A DNA stretch of 64,000 nt from Litchfieldella rifensis (GTDB lineage: Bacteria; Pseudomonadota; Gammaproteobacteria; Pseudomonadales; Halomonadaceae): the NCBI RefSeq assembly GCF_042646605.1, contig NZ_JBHRUG010000029.1:1-64000 (forward strand). Direction: 5' to 3'. A model generated the notes under the pieces. It was not told where the DNA came from. It was given only the letters and a program-made list of their open reading frames with translations, and did no database searches. The position numbers and the translations under genes are program-made. Positions 17,293-28,901 of the stretch are shown here, piece after piece (positions within the stretch are counted from its first letter, which is position 1; each line of letters starts with the position of its first letter).

Positions 17293-17317
17293 TCGCCCCG
17301 GTCCACTACCGGGGCGA
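17293..17317 (+). terminator. Hairpin terminator after mqo
   Basis: Ten-base-pair GC-rich stem TCGCCCCGGT / ACCGGGGCGA with a five-base loop, followed a few bases later by TTTT. Confidence 0.65.
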
Positions 17318-17406
17318 CGACGTTTTGTCCGGACGGACAAATGCGACATGCCAATCCCTGCGTTATGATGCTGGCCACATCTCGCCAATCCGCCCAAGGA
17401 AGGCCT

Positions 17407-18555
17407 ATGGCATTTCGTCGTCCTTCTCTGTCCTTCGTGCTCGCTACCGGCTGTGCACTGGCCCTGCTGGTGTGGATGACATTCGGTGATCTGCAACGCT
17501 TTCGTGCCGAGGCCCCCGCCGCCGAACCCACCGTCGACCCGCTGCCCCGGGTGGAAGTCCGCGAGAGCCGACAGGCGTCTTATCAACCCTCGCTGATCGC
17601 GCAAGGGCAACTCATGCCCTGGAAGGAAGTCGAGCTGCGCGCCCGCGCCAGCGGCCAGATCGAAACCCTGCCTGTCGCCCAAGGTGATGCCGTCGAGGCC
17701 GGCACCCCCCTGCTGCACCTCGCCCTGGAAGACCTGCCCGCGCAGCTCAAGCGCGCCGAGGCCGAACTGGAACTGGCGCGTGCCGAATTGAGCGGTGCCG
17801 AGCGCCTGCGGGAGCGGAATCTGGTATCGCGCACCGAGCAACTGCGAATGGCCAGCGCGGTGGCAGAGGCCGTCGCCGAGGTGGAGAGCCTGCGCCAGAC
17901 ACTATCGCATACCCGCCCCCAGGCGCCCTTCGCGGGCACACTCGATCGCCTGGATGTGGAAGAGGGCGACGTGCTGCAAGTCGGCGAGCCCTATGCCCTG
18001 CTGATCGACAACCAGCGTCTGAAGGCCCAGGCCTACGTGGCCCAGCGCGATGTCCTCGACCTTTCCCCCGGCCTGCCAGTGCGGGTCAGGCTACTCGATG
18101 GCAGTGAACTGGCAGGCGAACTGACCCATGTCGCTGCGCGTGCGGACCCGAGCACTCGCACCTTCGCCATCGAGGCCGTGGTCGACAATCCCGCACGCCG
18201 CCGCCTGGGTGGCGCCAGCGCGACTCTCGATATCACGCTCCCCGAGCGGCAGGCCCATCAGCTGTCACCGGCACTGCTGGTGCTGGACGACATGGGGCGG
18301 CTGGGCGTCAAGACCCTCGACGCTGATGACCGGGTTGCCTTCCATCACGTGTCGCTGGTGGCGATGAAACCCGACCACGCCTGGGTCGCCGACCTGCCCG
18401 AACAGGTACGGCTGATCACTCTGGGAGGTGGCTTCGTCGAGATCGGCGAACGCGTCGAAGCAGTGCCGGTGGCACCGGATGCCACCCCCGATGAGGGCTC
18501 GGCCCTGGCCGGCGGCAAGTTGCCTGGTGCCGATGGCGACGACGGGGAGCGCTGA
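17407..18555 (+). CDS. RND efflux periplasmic adaptor (membrane-fusion) subunit
   Basis: 382 residues. An N-terminal membrane anchor (about 9-28) has no lipobox. Then come a barrel-sandwich half (GQLMPWKEVELRARASGQIE), an alpha-helical hairpin rich in Ala/Glu/Leu (about 115-165) and the second lipoyl-like half (APFAGTLDRLDVEEGDVL). Beta-barrel and membrane-proximal domains follow, with an acidic tail. It links an RND pump to an outer-membrane channel. ATG at 17407 follows AAGGAAGG; a longer frame from 17341 is rejected. The stop lies three bases before the pump gene, so the pair is an operon. No outer-membrane channel gene is present. Confidence 0.9.
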   Translation: MAFRRPSLSFVLATGCALALLVWMTFGDLQRFRAEAPAAEPTVDPLPRVEVRESRQASYQPSLIAQGQLMPWKEVELRARASGQIETLPVAQGDAVEAGTPLLHLALEDLPAQLKRAEAELELARAELSGAERLRERNLVSRTEQLRMASAVAEAVAEVESLRQTLSHTRPQAPFAGTLDRLDVEEGDVLQVGEPYALLIDNQRLKAQAYVAQRDVLDLSPGLPVRVRLLDGSELAGELTHVAARADPSTRTFAIEAVVDNPARRRLGGASATLDITLPERQAHQLSPALLVLDDMGRLGVKTLDADDRVAFHHVSLVAMKPDHAWVADLPEQVRLITLGGGFVEIGERVEAVPVAPDATPDEGSALAGGKLPGADGDDGER

Positions 18556-18558
18556 TCG

Positions 18559-21500
18559 ATGCGCACGCTGATCCTCGCCGCCCAGGACCGCTCGCGCACC
18601 ACCCTGCTGCTGCTGGTCTTCCTGTTGCTTGCCGGCACGGCAGCCTATTGGGCGATTCCCAAGGAGGCCAATCCCGACGTCGCCATCCCGATGATCTATG
18701 TATCCATGACGCTGGAGGGAGTGAGCCCGGAAGACGGCGAGCGACTGCTGGTGCGGCCCATGGAACAGGAACTGCGCGCCATCGAAGGCGTGCGCAAGAT
18801 GACCTCCCAGGCCAGCGAAGGCCATGCCTCGGTGATGCTCGAGTTCGATGCCGGCTTCGATCCGCGCCAGGCCTTGGCCGATGTGCGCGAACAGGTCGAC
18901 ATTGCCAAGAGCTCGTTACCCGAGGAGGCCGAGGAACCACGGGTCATCGAGGTCAATGTGGCACTGCTGCCGGTGCTGTCGATCGGCCTGTCGGGGCCGC
19001 TCGAGGAAACCCAGTTATTGACGGTGGCACGCCGGCTGCAGGAAGAGATCGAAGGCATCCCCGAGGTGCTGGAAGTGGAGATCGGCGGCGAACGCGAGGA
19101 CCTGCTGGAAATCGTCGTCGACCCGCTGGTGCTCGACAGCTATGGCGTCGACTTCGACACCCTGTTCAGTCAGGTTTCGCGCAACAACCGCCTGGTGGCC
19201 GCCGGCAGCCTGGATACCGGGGCCGGCCGCATGGCCCTGAAGGTACCGGGGGTGATCGAGAACCTCGCGGATGTCCAGGCCATGCCGGTCAAGATCGACG
19301 GCGACCGGGTGGTGACCTTCGGCGATGTGGCGCGTATCCGGCCGACCTTCAAGGACCCACGAGGCTTTGCCCGCATCAATGGCCAGCCAGCGCTGGTGCT
19401 GGAGGTCACCAAACGTGCCGGAGCCAATATCATCGCCACCATCGGATCGGTCAGGGCGGTATTCGAGGAAGCCGCCCCACTGCTCCCCGCGGACCTGGAA
19501 GTGACCACCATCCTGGACCAGTCCCAGACCGTCGAGGACATGCTCTCGGATTTGCTCAACAATGTACTGACGGCGGTGGTACTGGTGTTGATCGTGGTGG
19601 TCGCCGCCATTGGCCTGCGTGCCGCACTGATGGTCGGCCTGACCATTCCCGGGGCCTTCTTCACCGGCATACTGCTGATCTGGGCAGTCGGCTATACACT
19701 CAATATCGTGGTGCTGTTTTCACTGATCCTGGTCGCCGGCATGCTGGTGGACGGGGCCATCGTGGTCAGCGAACTGGCCGACCGCCATCTCATCGAGGGC
19801 CAGCCGCCACAAGATGCCTGGGCCAATGCGGCGGCACGCATGTCATGGCCGGTGATCGCTTCCACCGCCACCACGCTCGCGGTTTTCGTCCCCTTGATGT
19901 TCTGGCCCGGCGTGGTCGGTGAGTTCATGAAATACCTCCCGGCCACGGTGATCCTGTGTCTGCTGGCCTCCCTGGCCATGGCACTGATCTTCCTGCCTAC
20001 GCTGGGGGGAGTGTTCAGTCACGGACGCGCTCGCAGTCAGGTCGTCATCAGCGCAGGAGGGCACGCCTATCGCCGCGTGCTCGGCTGGCTGCTCGTCCGC
20101 CCCGGCGTCACCCTGCTGAGCGCCCTGGCCGTGATGGCGCTGGTCTATGTCGGCTACGCACGCTTCAATCACGGGGTGGAATTCTTTCCCGACGTCGAAC
20201 CCGACAGCGCCCAGGTCACGGTGCGGGCGCGTGGCGACTTCTCGGTCATGGAGAAGGATGCCATCGTGCGCCGCGTCGAGTCGCGGCTGGCCGGCATGAG
20301 CGAAGTCAAGGCACTCTATGCCCGCACCTTTGCGATGGCCGATGAGGAGCTCCAGCTCGGCGCCGACGTCATCGGCGTGCTGCAGTTCCAGTTGATCGAC
20401 TGGCAGCAGCGTCGCCCGGCTCGCGAGATCCTCGACGACATGGCCCGTCGCACCGAGGACCTGGCCGGCGTGGTTCTGGAATTTCGCCAGCAGGAGGAGG
20501 GGCCGGCGGCCGGCAAGCCGATCCAGCTCGAGGTAAGTGCCCAGGACCCGGCGCGAACGCTCGAGGCCGTCGACCGATTGCGCGCAGCCATGGAACAACT
20601 GGGCGGTTTTCGCGATATCGAGGACAACCGCAGCCTGCCCGGCGTGGAGTGGCGAGTACAGGTCGACCGCGAGGCAGCGGCACGCTTCGGTACCGATGTC
20701 GCCACGATCGGCAGTGCCGTGCAACTGGTGACTACTGGTCTGCAGGTGGCCAGCTACCGCCCCGCCCGGGTAAACGATGAAGTGGATATCCGGGTGCGCC
20801 TGCCGAAAAGCTGGCGCTCCCTGGATCAGCTCGGCCGCTTGACGCTGAACACGCCGCGAGGACAGGTCCCCATCAGCCACTTCGTCGAGTTGGAGCCGGC
20901 GCCCAAGGTGGGTAGCCTGCAGCGGATCGATGGCCGTCGCGCGCTCACCCTGGAGGCCGACGTGGCCGAGGGCTATCAACCCGATGAGCGGCTGCAGACG
21001 CTCGTTGACACCTTCGACTCGCTACCCGATGGCGTGATGCTCAATGTGGCCGGCGAGCAGGAAGACCAACGGGAAACCATGCAGTTCCTGATCACCGCCT
21101 TTCTGGTCGCCCTGTTTCTGATGGCGCTGATCCTGGTGACCCAGTTCAACAGCCTTTACCAGGCTACTCTGGTACTTTCGGCGATCGTCTTTTCCACCGC
21201 CGGGGTACTGATCGGTCTGCTGGTCAACGGCCAGCCGTTCGGCATCGTGATGGTCGGCATGGGCATCATCGCCTTGGCGGGCATCGTGGTGAACAACAAT
21301 ATCGTGCTGATCGATACCTACAACCATCTGCGTCGTGAAGGGCTGTCGGCACCGGAGGCAGCGCTGGAGGCCGGTGGCGTGCGCCTGCGCCCGGTACTGC
21401 TCACCGCTCTCACCACGGTACTGGGGCTGATGCCGATGGTATTGGGCGTCAATGTCAATCTATTCGCGCCATCACTGGGCATCGGCGCGCCCTCGACCCA

Positions 21501-21621
21501 GTGGTGGACCCAGCTTTCCAGCGCCATCGCCGGAGGCTTGACCTTCGCCACCGGTCTGACACTGCTGCTGACGCCCTGCATGCTGGTGCTGGGAGCGAAA
21601 CTGGGCAGGAAGCGGCACTGA
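18559..21621 (+). CDS. RND-family efflux transporter permease
   Basis: 1020-residue inner-membrane proton-driven pump of the AcrB/HAE1-like group. TM1 (about 13-33) is followed by a large periplasmic loop (IPKEANPDVAIPMIYV...), a second TM cluster (about 335-490), a second periplasmic loop and the C-terminal TM cluster (about 840-1015). In TM4 the relay motif reads GMLVDGAIVVSE, with one Asp where AcrB has two. TM10 has GIVVNNNIVLIDTYN. Such single-Asp pumps with one adaptor are common in marine gammaproteobacteria. The substrate is unknown. Confidence 0.93.
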   Translation: MRTLILAAQDRSRTTLLLLVFLLLAGTAAYWAIPKEANPDVAIPMIYVSMTLEGVSPEDGERLLVRPMEQELRAIEGVRKMTSQASEGHASVMLEFDAGFDPRQALADVREQVDIAKSSLPEEAEEPRVIEVNVALLPVLSIGLSGPLEETQLLTVARRLQEEIEGIPEVLEVEIGGEREDLLEIVVDPLVLDSYGVDFDTLFSQVSRNNRLVAAGSLDTGAGRMALKVPGVIENLADVQAMPVKIDGDRVVTFGDVARIRPTFKDPRGFARINGQPALVLEVTKRAGANIIATIGSVRAVFEEAAPLLPADLEVTTILDQSQTVEDMLSDLLNNVLTAVVLVLIVVVAAIGLRAALMVGLTIPGAFFTGILLIWAVGYTLNIVVLFSLILVAGMLVDGAIVVSELADRHLIEGQPPQDAWANAAARMSWPVIASTATTLAVFVPLMFWPGVVGEFMKYLPATVILCLLASLAMALIFLPTLGGVFSHGRARSQVVISAGGHAYRRVLGWLLVRPGVTLLSALAVMALVYVGYARFNHGVEFFPDVEPDSAQVTVRARGDFSVMEKDAIVRRVESRLAGMSEVKALYARTFAMADEELQLGADVIGVLQFQLIDWQQRRPAREILDDMARRTEDLAGVVLEFRQQEEGPAAGKPIQLEVSAQDPARTLEAVDRLRAAMEQLGGFRDIEDNRSLPGVEWRVQVDREAAARFGTDVATIGSAVQLVTTGLQVASYRPARVNDEVDIRVRLPKSWRSLDQLGRLTLNTPRGQVPISHFVELEPAPKVGSLQRIDGRRALTLEADVAEGYQPDERLQTLVDTFDSLPDGVMLNVAGEQEDQRETMQFLITAFLVALFLMALILVTQFNSLYQATLVLSAIVFSTAGVLIGLLVNGQPFGIVMVGMGIIALAGIVVNNNIVLIDTYNHLRREGLSAPEAALEAGGVRLRPVLLTALTTVLGLMPMVLGVNVNLFAPSLGIGAPSTQWWTQLSSAIAGGLTFATGLTLLLTPCMLVLGAKLGRKRH

Positions 21622-21631
21622 TACGGAACTT

Positions 21632-21653
21632 CGCATGGCCGATTGGCCATGCG
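21632..21653. terminator. Hairpin between convergent RND pump and rsd genes
   Basis: Perfect nine-base stem CGCATGGCC / GGCCATGCG with a GATT loop, but no adjacent T-run on either strand. Possible bidirectional terminator. Confidence 0.4.
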
Positions 21654-21696
21654 GTATGCGGAACAAAGTCGGGGGAGGTGCCGAAGCGGGTTCTTC

Positions 21697-22200
21697 TCAG
21701 GTCGTGGCTCGCGACGCCATCTGAGCGCCCGGCGGTGGCGAATGGGCGGCATGCAGACGCCCGATCAACTGGTCTTCCAGGGCGAAGCGTTCTGTCAGCC
21801 CCTTGCCCAAGCGGTCGAGCCATGCCGGTAGTCGCGGCAGATAATGCTGGCAGCGGGTCGGCGACGCATAGTCGGCATCGAACGACAATACCAGTTCGGT
21901 GGACATGTCCAGGCGCTCGAGCAGCTTGTCGGCAATCACCAGCGCTTCGTCATCGCTGAATGCCTTGGCTTCCTCGCGCAGTTGAGGATAGATCTCGAAG
22001 TGACCGGCACTGATATAGTCCATCAGCAATTCACTGAAGGCGTCGATCTGCGCCTTGTCGACGGCATCGAGCTCGACATCGCAAGCCTCCCGCAGTTCGA
22101 CGAAGCTCACCAGCATGTCACGGCGCTGGTCGAGCCAGCGATCTATCAACTGGTGCACGCCACCCCAGCGTTCCAGTGCAGACTTGCAATCTTCCAGCAT
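21697..22200 (-). CDS. rsd: Rsd/AlgQ-family anti-sigma-70 regulator
   Basis: 167-residue helical protein of the Rsd/AlgQ family, which binds domain 4 of the housekeeping sigma factor and shifts RNA polymerase toward alternative sigmas. Family blocks are LERWGGVHQLIDRWLDQRRD, MLVSFVEL, and FSELLMDYISAGHFEIYPQL. ATG at 22200 is preceded by AGGGAGG; the 18-codon upstream extension is rejected. It is followed convergently by the RND pump. Pseudomonas algQ also lies near dsbB. Confidence 0.92.
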   Translation of the reverse strand: MLEDCKSALERWGGVHQLIDRWLDQRRDMLVSFVELREACDVELDAVDKAQIDAFSELLMDYISAGHFEIYPQLREEAKAFSDDEALVIADKLLERLDMSTELVLSFDADYASPTRCQHYLPRLPAWLDRLGKGLTERFALEDQLIGRLHAAHSPPPGAQMASRATT

Positions 22201-22335
22201 GGGCGCCTCCCTAGCTCGTCTTCTACGCCAGCGGTCGATCGTCTCCAACCGCATGGTGGACTGACAGACTCACCTGCCTGGCAGTCGCTGTCAATCCCGA
22301 TCTGAGCACTTGCCGGTGGAGAATCGGTTCAACTC

Positions 22336-22866
22336 TCAAGATCCGCCGCGCATGCCGCGAAGCAGCATGCCCAGCGGGGACAACGCCAGTATCAGGAAAC
22401 CGATCAGCGTCCAGCCGGGCAGCGACAAGCCGAGAAACAGGAAGCCGATCTCGGCACATTCTCCGGAACCTGACAGCACATGCACCAACACCTCGCGCAG
22501 GGGCAGGACGTCCACCATGTAGTCCAGGCTCGGTCCGCAGCTCGGCACCTGGTCGGCTGGCAAGGACTGCAGCCACAGATGACGCCCGGCCACGCCGATC
22601 CCGCCGGCGACACTGAGCAGCCCCAGGGTGCCGTAAAGTGCGCCCCAGCGTCCCCGCGGATTGTGAATGGCGGCCACCAGCAACACCGCCGCGGTGGCCA
22701 GCACCCCGACCCGCTGGAAGATGCACAGCGGGCAAGGCTCGAGCCCCACCACATGTTCGAGATAGAGCGCCACGCCCATCATCAGGGCACAGAACAGCAG
22801 GCCGGCGATGCTCCACTGCCGCACGCTAAGCGTTTGCCGCATGCTGAACGTTCTCACTGACATCAT
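22336..22866 (-). CDS. dsbB: Disulfide bond formation protein DsbB
   Basis: 176-residue four-helix inner-membrane protein that reoxidises DsbA with quinone. The redox pair Cys45-Pro-Leu-Cys48 lies in EPCPLCIFQR. The second periplasmic pair is Cys110 (PSCGPS) and Cys137 (GECAEI). Four hydrophobic segments fit the known topology. The start overlaps the gshA stop by four bases, so translation is likely coupled. Linking glutathione synthesis and disulfide formation gives a thiol-redox theme. Confidence 0.95.
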   Translation of the reverse strand: MMSVRTFSMRQTLSVRQWSIAGLLFCALMMGVALYLEHVVGLEPCPLCIFQRVGVLATAAVLLVAAIHNPRGRWGALYGTLGLLSVAGGIGVAGRHLWLQSLPADQVPSCGPSLDYMVDVLPLREVLVHVLSGSGECAEIGFLFLGLSLPGWTLIGFLILALSPLGMLLRGMRGGS

Positions 22867-24485
22867 CGACCGACGGCCTCCTTGCTCGTCGCACGGGGTT
22901 CTTGAGCCCGGGCGAAGTAGTGTTCGAGAAAATCGCTGAAACTTTCGATATCCGCCGCCTCGATATCGCCCTGCTGCTGGTGCGAGGTTTCGGTGAGTTG
23001 GCTGAACAGTGCATCACGGGCACGATCCATGGACTCGCCACGCAACTGAGTCGCCTGGTCGCGGGCCAGCTCCAGCATGTAGTCGACGAAGTCGTCACCG
23101 CTCTCCTCGAGCGCCAGCAGCATCTGGCCCGACGGCGTCAGGCGCGGATCGTCGAGACGCGGCGCCAGCTCGCGGATGGCATCCGCGTGCGGGCTACCGC
23201 CTTCGATGATATCCAGCAGTTCAGCGACCTGGACCAACTCGGCGAACACCTCATGGCCCAGCTCTGCCAGGCGCCGCTCGGTGCTGTCGATGGCCAGTCG
23301 CAGCGACGGGTCACGCCCGCGCTCGACCACCAGCGCGCGGTTGTCATCGAGCCGGTCGCATTCATCGTCGGGAATCCAGGGGCTGTCGGTGAGCAAGCAC
23401 CACATCAGGAAGGTATCGAGGAAGCGCATCTGGGTTTCGTCGATGCCCAGTGTCAGGAAGGGATTGAGGTCGAGACAGCGCACCTCGATGTATTCGACGC
23501 CACGCGCTTCCAGAGCCTGGCTGGGCGTCTCGTCATGGCGAGCCACCCGCTTGGGCCGAATGTCGCTGTAATACTCGTTTTCGATCTGCAGGATATTGGC
23601 GTTGAGCTGCTGCCAGTCGCCGCCATCGTTGACCCCCAGCCGTTCGTAGGCCGGCCAGGGGGTGGAAATGGCATGGCGCAGGGTACCGACATAGTTCGAC
23701 AGTGAGTTGAAGCAGATCTTGAGCTGGGCCTGGACCTTGTTCTGATAGCCGAGATCCGACATGCGCAGGCTCGTGGCATAGGGCGAAACCAGCGTATTGC
23801 GGGCATGCGCGCGTAGCTTGTCGGGTGTTGCCCCGGTCAGAAAACTCCGGTCCAGTGCCGGCGATGCGCCGAACAGGTACATCAACAACCAGCTATGGCG
23901 GCGAAAATGGCGAATCAGGCCGAAGTAGCGCGACGAACGATAGTCGTTCATGGCGACATCGCCCTGTCCGTCCAGTTCACGCAGCAATGTCCACATGTTA
24001 TCGGGCAGCGAGACGTTGTAGTGCACCCCGGCGATGGCCTGCATGATGCGCCCGTAGCGGACATCCAGGCCCTTGCGGTAAACGTGCTTCATCGTCCCGA
24101 TGTTGGAAGTGCCATAGTCGGCGATGGGTATGCTGTCGTTGCCGTTCAGGCGCGCCGGCATACTCGCCGGCCAGATCAGTTCATCGCCCAGGTGGCGATA
24201 GCTGAAGCGGTGCAGATCGCCGAGGAAGGCCATGGCATCCTTGGGCCGGCAGTACACCGGGGTGATGTACTCGAGCAGTGCCTCGGAATAATCGGTGGTG
24301 ATATGCGGATGGGTCAGTTTCGAGCCCAGCTCCCGAGGATGCAGGCTCTGGGCGATCCGCCCGGCGCTGTCGACACGCAGACCTTCCTTCTCGATACCGC
24401 GCCGCAAGCGGCCGATCAGTCCCTGGCGTGCCGGCCCCTTGAGCCGCGTGATGACGGTGGCAAGTTGCTCGGACAAGGTGAACAC
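22863..24485 (-). CDS. gshA: Glutamate-cysteine ligase
   Basis: 540 residues; ATP-dependent ligation of glutamate and cysteine, the first step of glutathione synthesis. The proteobacterial class is recognised by RGIEKEGLRV, LTHPHITTDYSEALLEYIT, GVHYNVSLPD, RSSRYFGLIR and VRCLDLNPF. The start is GTG at 24485 with only a weak SD. dsbB follows with a four-base overlap. Upstream lie a 347-base gap with a heptamer array and then tex. Confidence 0.95.
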   Translation of the reverse strand: MFTLSEQLATVITRLKGPARQGLIGRLRRGIEKEGLRVDSAGRIAQSLHPRELGSKLTHPHITTDYSEALLEYITPVYCRPKDAMAFLGDLHRFSYRHLGDELIWPASMPARLNGNDSIPIADYGTSNIGTMKHVYRKGLDVRYGRIMQAIAGVHYNVSLPDNMWTLLRELDGQGDVAMNDYRSSRYFGLIRHFRRHSWLLMYLFGASPALDRSFLTGATPDKLRAHARNTLVSPYATSLRMSDLGYQNKVQAQLKICFNSLSNYVGTLRHAISTPWPAYERLGVNDGGDWQQLNANILQIENEYYSDIRPKRVARHDETPSQALEARGVEYIEVRCLDLNPFLTLGIDETQMRFLDTFLMWCLLTDSPWIPDDECDRLDDNRALVVERGRDPSLRLAIDSTERRLAELGHEVFAELVQVAELLDIIEGGSPHADAIRELAPRLDDPRLTPSGQMLLALEESGDDFVDYMLELARDQATQLRGESMDRARDALFSQLTETSHQQQGDIEAADIESFSDFLEHYFARAQEPRATSKEAVGR

Positions 24486-24832
24486 CCCATGTCATGGAAG
24501 CGGTCGGCGATGCCGCGGCCGCTTCGGTCGTGATAACCACGCGAGCGGCGACTCTCGGGGTCGGCGCTTGCACAAGTGTCAGATTATGGTGGCGGGCAGC
24601 TACCTTTCAAGTTTCGGGCTTCGAGCTGCGAGCTGCGAGCTTCGAGCTTCGAGCTTCGAGCTTCGAGCTTCGAGCTTCGAGCTTCGAGCTTCGAGCTTCG
24701 AGCTTCGAGCTTCGAGCTTCGAGCTTCGAGCTTCGAGCTTCGAGCAGAATTGTCGTTGGTTTCGAACCATCTGCAAATTGCCCGCAGCCCGCAGCCCGTG
24801 GCCCGCTACCCGCAGCTCGTGGCCCGTAGCGG
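24486..24832. other. Intergenic region between gshA and tex
   Basis: Upstream region of gshA and 3' flank of tex, largely the heptamer array at 24616-24745. Degenerate heptamers (GCCCGCA, GCCCGTG, GCTCGTG) follow up to the tex stop. No gene was seen. Confidence 0.6.
24616..24745. repeat. Heptanucleotide tandem array (GCTTCGA)n
   Basis: About 18 copies, the longest array in the window. The first units are GCTTCGA and GCTGCGA variants and the rest are perfect GCTTCGA. Confidence 0.94.
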
Positions 24833-27181
<2,349 letters not shown>

Positions 27182-27324
27182 GAAATCCTTGGCAATCGAT
27201 ATCCAGACAATCGCGACAAGGTATCATAAACGACGTGGCGTCGCGCCCGTCAGCGTGTTTCGCCGCCCGCCTCGCGTTGCCGCTCGAGGGCATTGCGGTA
27301 GAGCGCCCCCAGCCGAGAGCGACA

Positions 27325-27570
27325 TCAGCGTCGCCATTCGCCACCGTCCCAGAAAGGCCGGCGTGATTCGCGTTCGACATCCTCGCGAGTCAGGCCGATA
27401 TCCCGGAGCATCGCATCGCTTAATTCCCGCAGTTGGCGGCGCTCGCGACGGAGCCGAGACCAGCGAGACAGACGAGCCCACCATTCGTCGAACCGGCCCC
27501 GGGGGCGGGCGTACAGTGCCTCGACTCGATCGGCGTGAAGTCCAGTGTCGCGGCAGGTTGATAATGTCAT
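27325..27570 (-). CDS. DUF1127-domain small protein
   Basis: 81 residues. The C-terminal half has the DUF1127 pattern: a basic stretch RLRRERRQLRELSDAMLRDIGLTREDVERE (shown here only as a pattern; key blocks are LSDAMLRDIGLTREDV and the preceding Arg-rich helix), then an aromatic tail FWDGGEWRR. DUF1127 proteins are small, basic and often stress-induced; some have roles in RNA turnover and phosphate or carbon metabolism. ATG at 27570 has a textbook GGAGG six bases upstream. It is divergent from a LysR gene about 106 bases away, which is therefore its likely regulator. Confidence 0.85.
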   Translation of the reverse strand: MTLSTCRDTGLHADRVEALYARPRGRFDEWWARLSRWSRLRRERRQLRELSDAMLRDIGLTREDVERESRRPFWDGGEWRR

Positions 27571-27632
27571 GGTGACCTCCTTCCGTGTCTGCTGGAAGTA
27601 GTGTCGACCGCGGACTAGAATCAATCCAACGA

Positions 27633-27652
27633 ATGTTTTTGATGCCGAACAT
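27633..27652. promoter_or_regulatory. Candidate LysR operator in the DUF1127/LysR divergent promoter
   Basis: Inverted repeat ATGTT-N10-AACAT lies midway between the divergent starts, fitting the general LysR-type interrupted-palindrome pattern. Functional assignment is inferred. Confidence 0.4.
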
Positions 27653-27676
27653 CAATAGAAATGATGGAAATACTCC

Positions 27677-28531
27677 ATGCTTCAGACCATCGATCATGAA
27701 CTGCTACGCACCTTCGTCGCCATCGTCGACCACGGCAGCTTCACTCGCGCCGCCGAAGCGGTCAACCGCACCCAGTCCGCCGTCAGCATGCAGATCAAGC
27801 GGCTCGAAGAGGACGTGATCCAGCGCCCGTTGATCGAGCGCGAGGGTCGCATGATGCGCCTGACCAGCGAAGGTAGCACCTTGCTCGGCTATGCACGCCG
27901 CATTCTCGACCTGCATGGCGAGGCGCTCAACGTGCTGCGCACGCCCGATATGGTGGGCCGTGTCAGGGTCGGCGTGCCCGATGACTATGTGATGCGCTTC
28001 CTGCCCGGTATTCTCAAATCCTTTTCCCAGACCTGGCCTATGGTGGACGTGGAAGTCCATTGCGCGCCCTCCTCCGAGCTGTTGAGCCGACAGAATGGCA
28101 GCCTCGACCTGAGTATCGTGACCCGCGAGGTGGGTCACGAGATCGGCGAGATACTGCGTCGGGACGAGACGGTATGGGTCGTTGCCGACAGTCACTCGCC
28201 GCATCAGCAGACCCCGTTGCCGCTGGCGCTTTTCGAGGAACCCTGCTTCTGCCGCCGGCATGCGTGTAACGCCCTGGCACGTGCCGGACGGGAATATCGC
28301 ATCGCCTACAGCAGCCCGAGCCTGGCAACGCTACAGGCGGTGGTCGGCGCGGGGCTGGCCGTCTCGGCGTGGATGAGAAGCCTGGTGACGCCGGGCATGC
28401 GCATCCTTGACGAAGCCGACGGTTTTCCAGCATTGCCCGACTCATCGATCGTGTTGCTGCGCGCCCCCGAGGCACACTCTCCCGCCATCGATGGGCTGGC
28501 CAGTCATATCATCGAAGGATTCAAGCACTAG
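27677..28531 (+). CDS. LysR-family transcriptional regulator
   Basis: 284 residues. The N-terminal winged helix-turn-helix (about 5-64) shows LLRTFVAIVDHGSFTRAAEA and the recognition-helix segment TQSAVSMQIKRLE. An effector-binding domain with a periplasmic-binding-protein fold (about 92-280) follows. The partner gene is probably the divergent DUF1127 gene. The stop codon TAG is formed at the junction with a palindromic MITE whose first base is 28531, so the original C-terminus may have been a little different. The effector is unknown. Confidence 0.9.
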   Translation: MLQTIDHELLRTFVAIVDHGSFTRAAEAVNRTQSAVSMQIKRLEEDVIQRPLIEREGRMMRLTSEGSTLLGYARRILDLHGEALNVLRTPDMVGRVRVGVPDDYVMRFLPGILKSFSQTWPMVDVEVHCAPSSELLSRQNGSLDLSIVTREVGHEIGEILRRDETVWVVADSHSPHQQTPLPLALFEEPCFCRRHACNALARAGREYRIAYSSPSLATLQAVVGAGLAVSAWMRSLVTPGMRILDEADGFPALPDSSIVLLRAPEAHSPAIDGLASHIIEGFKH

Positions 28532-28672
28532 GTTCTGTCCGAAAACTGTCTGCGCTTGCCCATGCGGCGTTAAAAATCATCTCAAAATGCTCATTTACAC
28601 CCACGTAAACTGCGCTTTTTCGATGATTTTTGCCTTGCCTGGCCTTCGCTCGCCGACTTTTCAGACAAAACC
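28531..28672. mobile_element. Palindromic MITE-like element
   Basis: About 142 bases with terminal inverted repeats GGTTCTGTCCGAAAA and, read inward from the right, GGTTTTGTCTGAAAA. The inner arms also match (AAAAATCATC with A-rich flanks), making nearly the whole element one long imperfect hairpin. TA flanks both ends (28529-28530 and 28673-28674), consistent with a TA target duplication. It encodes no protein, so a transposase in trans would be needed. Confidence 0.7.
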
Positions 28673-28901
28673 TAACCCTTCAAGCCACACAGGCTACGAC
28701 ATTGTCGCTCAGTAAAAGCATTTATTCCTAATATAAAGAAATATGCATATAGTTCTTTTTGACATCCTCCTATTTTCATTCAAGTTCACCGCCTATCTGC
28801 CGATGAAATAGTCAGGACGCATACCAACTCAGCGAACCCACCACGCAGCATAAGGACATGCCAATATACAAGAAGCCAACCTGCTCCTTAAGGGGATACT
28901 A
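28532..28901. other. Intergenic region between the LysR and chemoreceptor genes
   Basis: The first part is the MITE. The remainder (28675-28901) is noticeably AT-rich compared with the window and probably holds the chemoreceptor promoter. No clear sigma-28 consensus was found by eye. Confidence 0.5.

Noticed and set aside
19843..20979. 378-codon minus-strand frame inside the RND pump gene
   Set aside because: Shadow frame; the plus-strand pump has full-length family motifs.
24616..24745. CRISPR array
   Set aside because: Heptamers are contiguous without spacers and there are no cas genes in the window.
24494..24829. ORF with repeated ELRASSF
   Set aside because: It is a translation of the GCTTCGA array; a seven-base period gives a seven-residue repeat in every frame.
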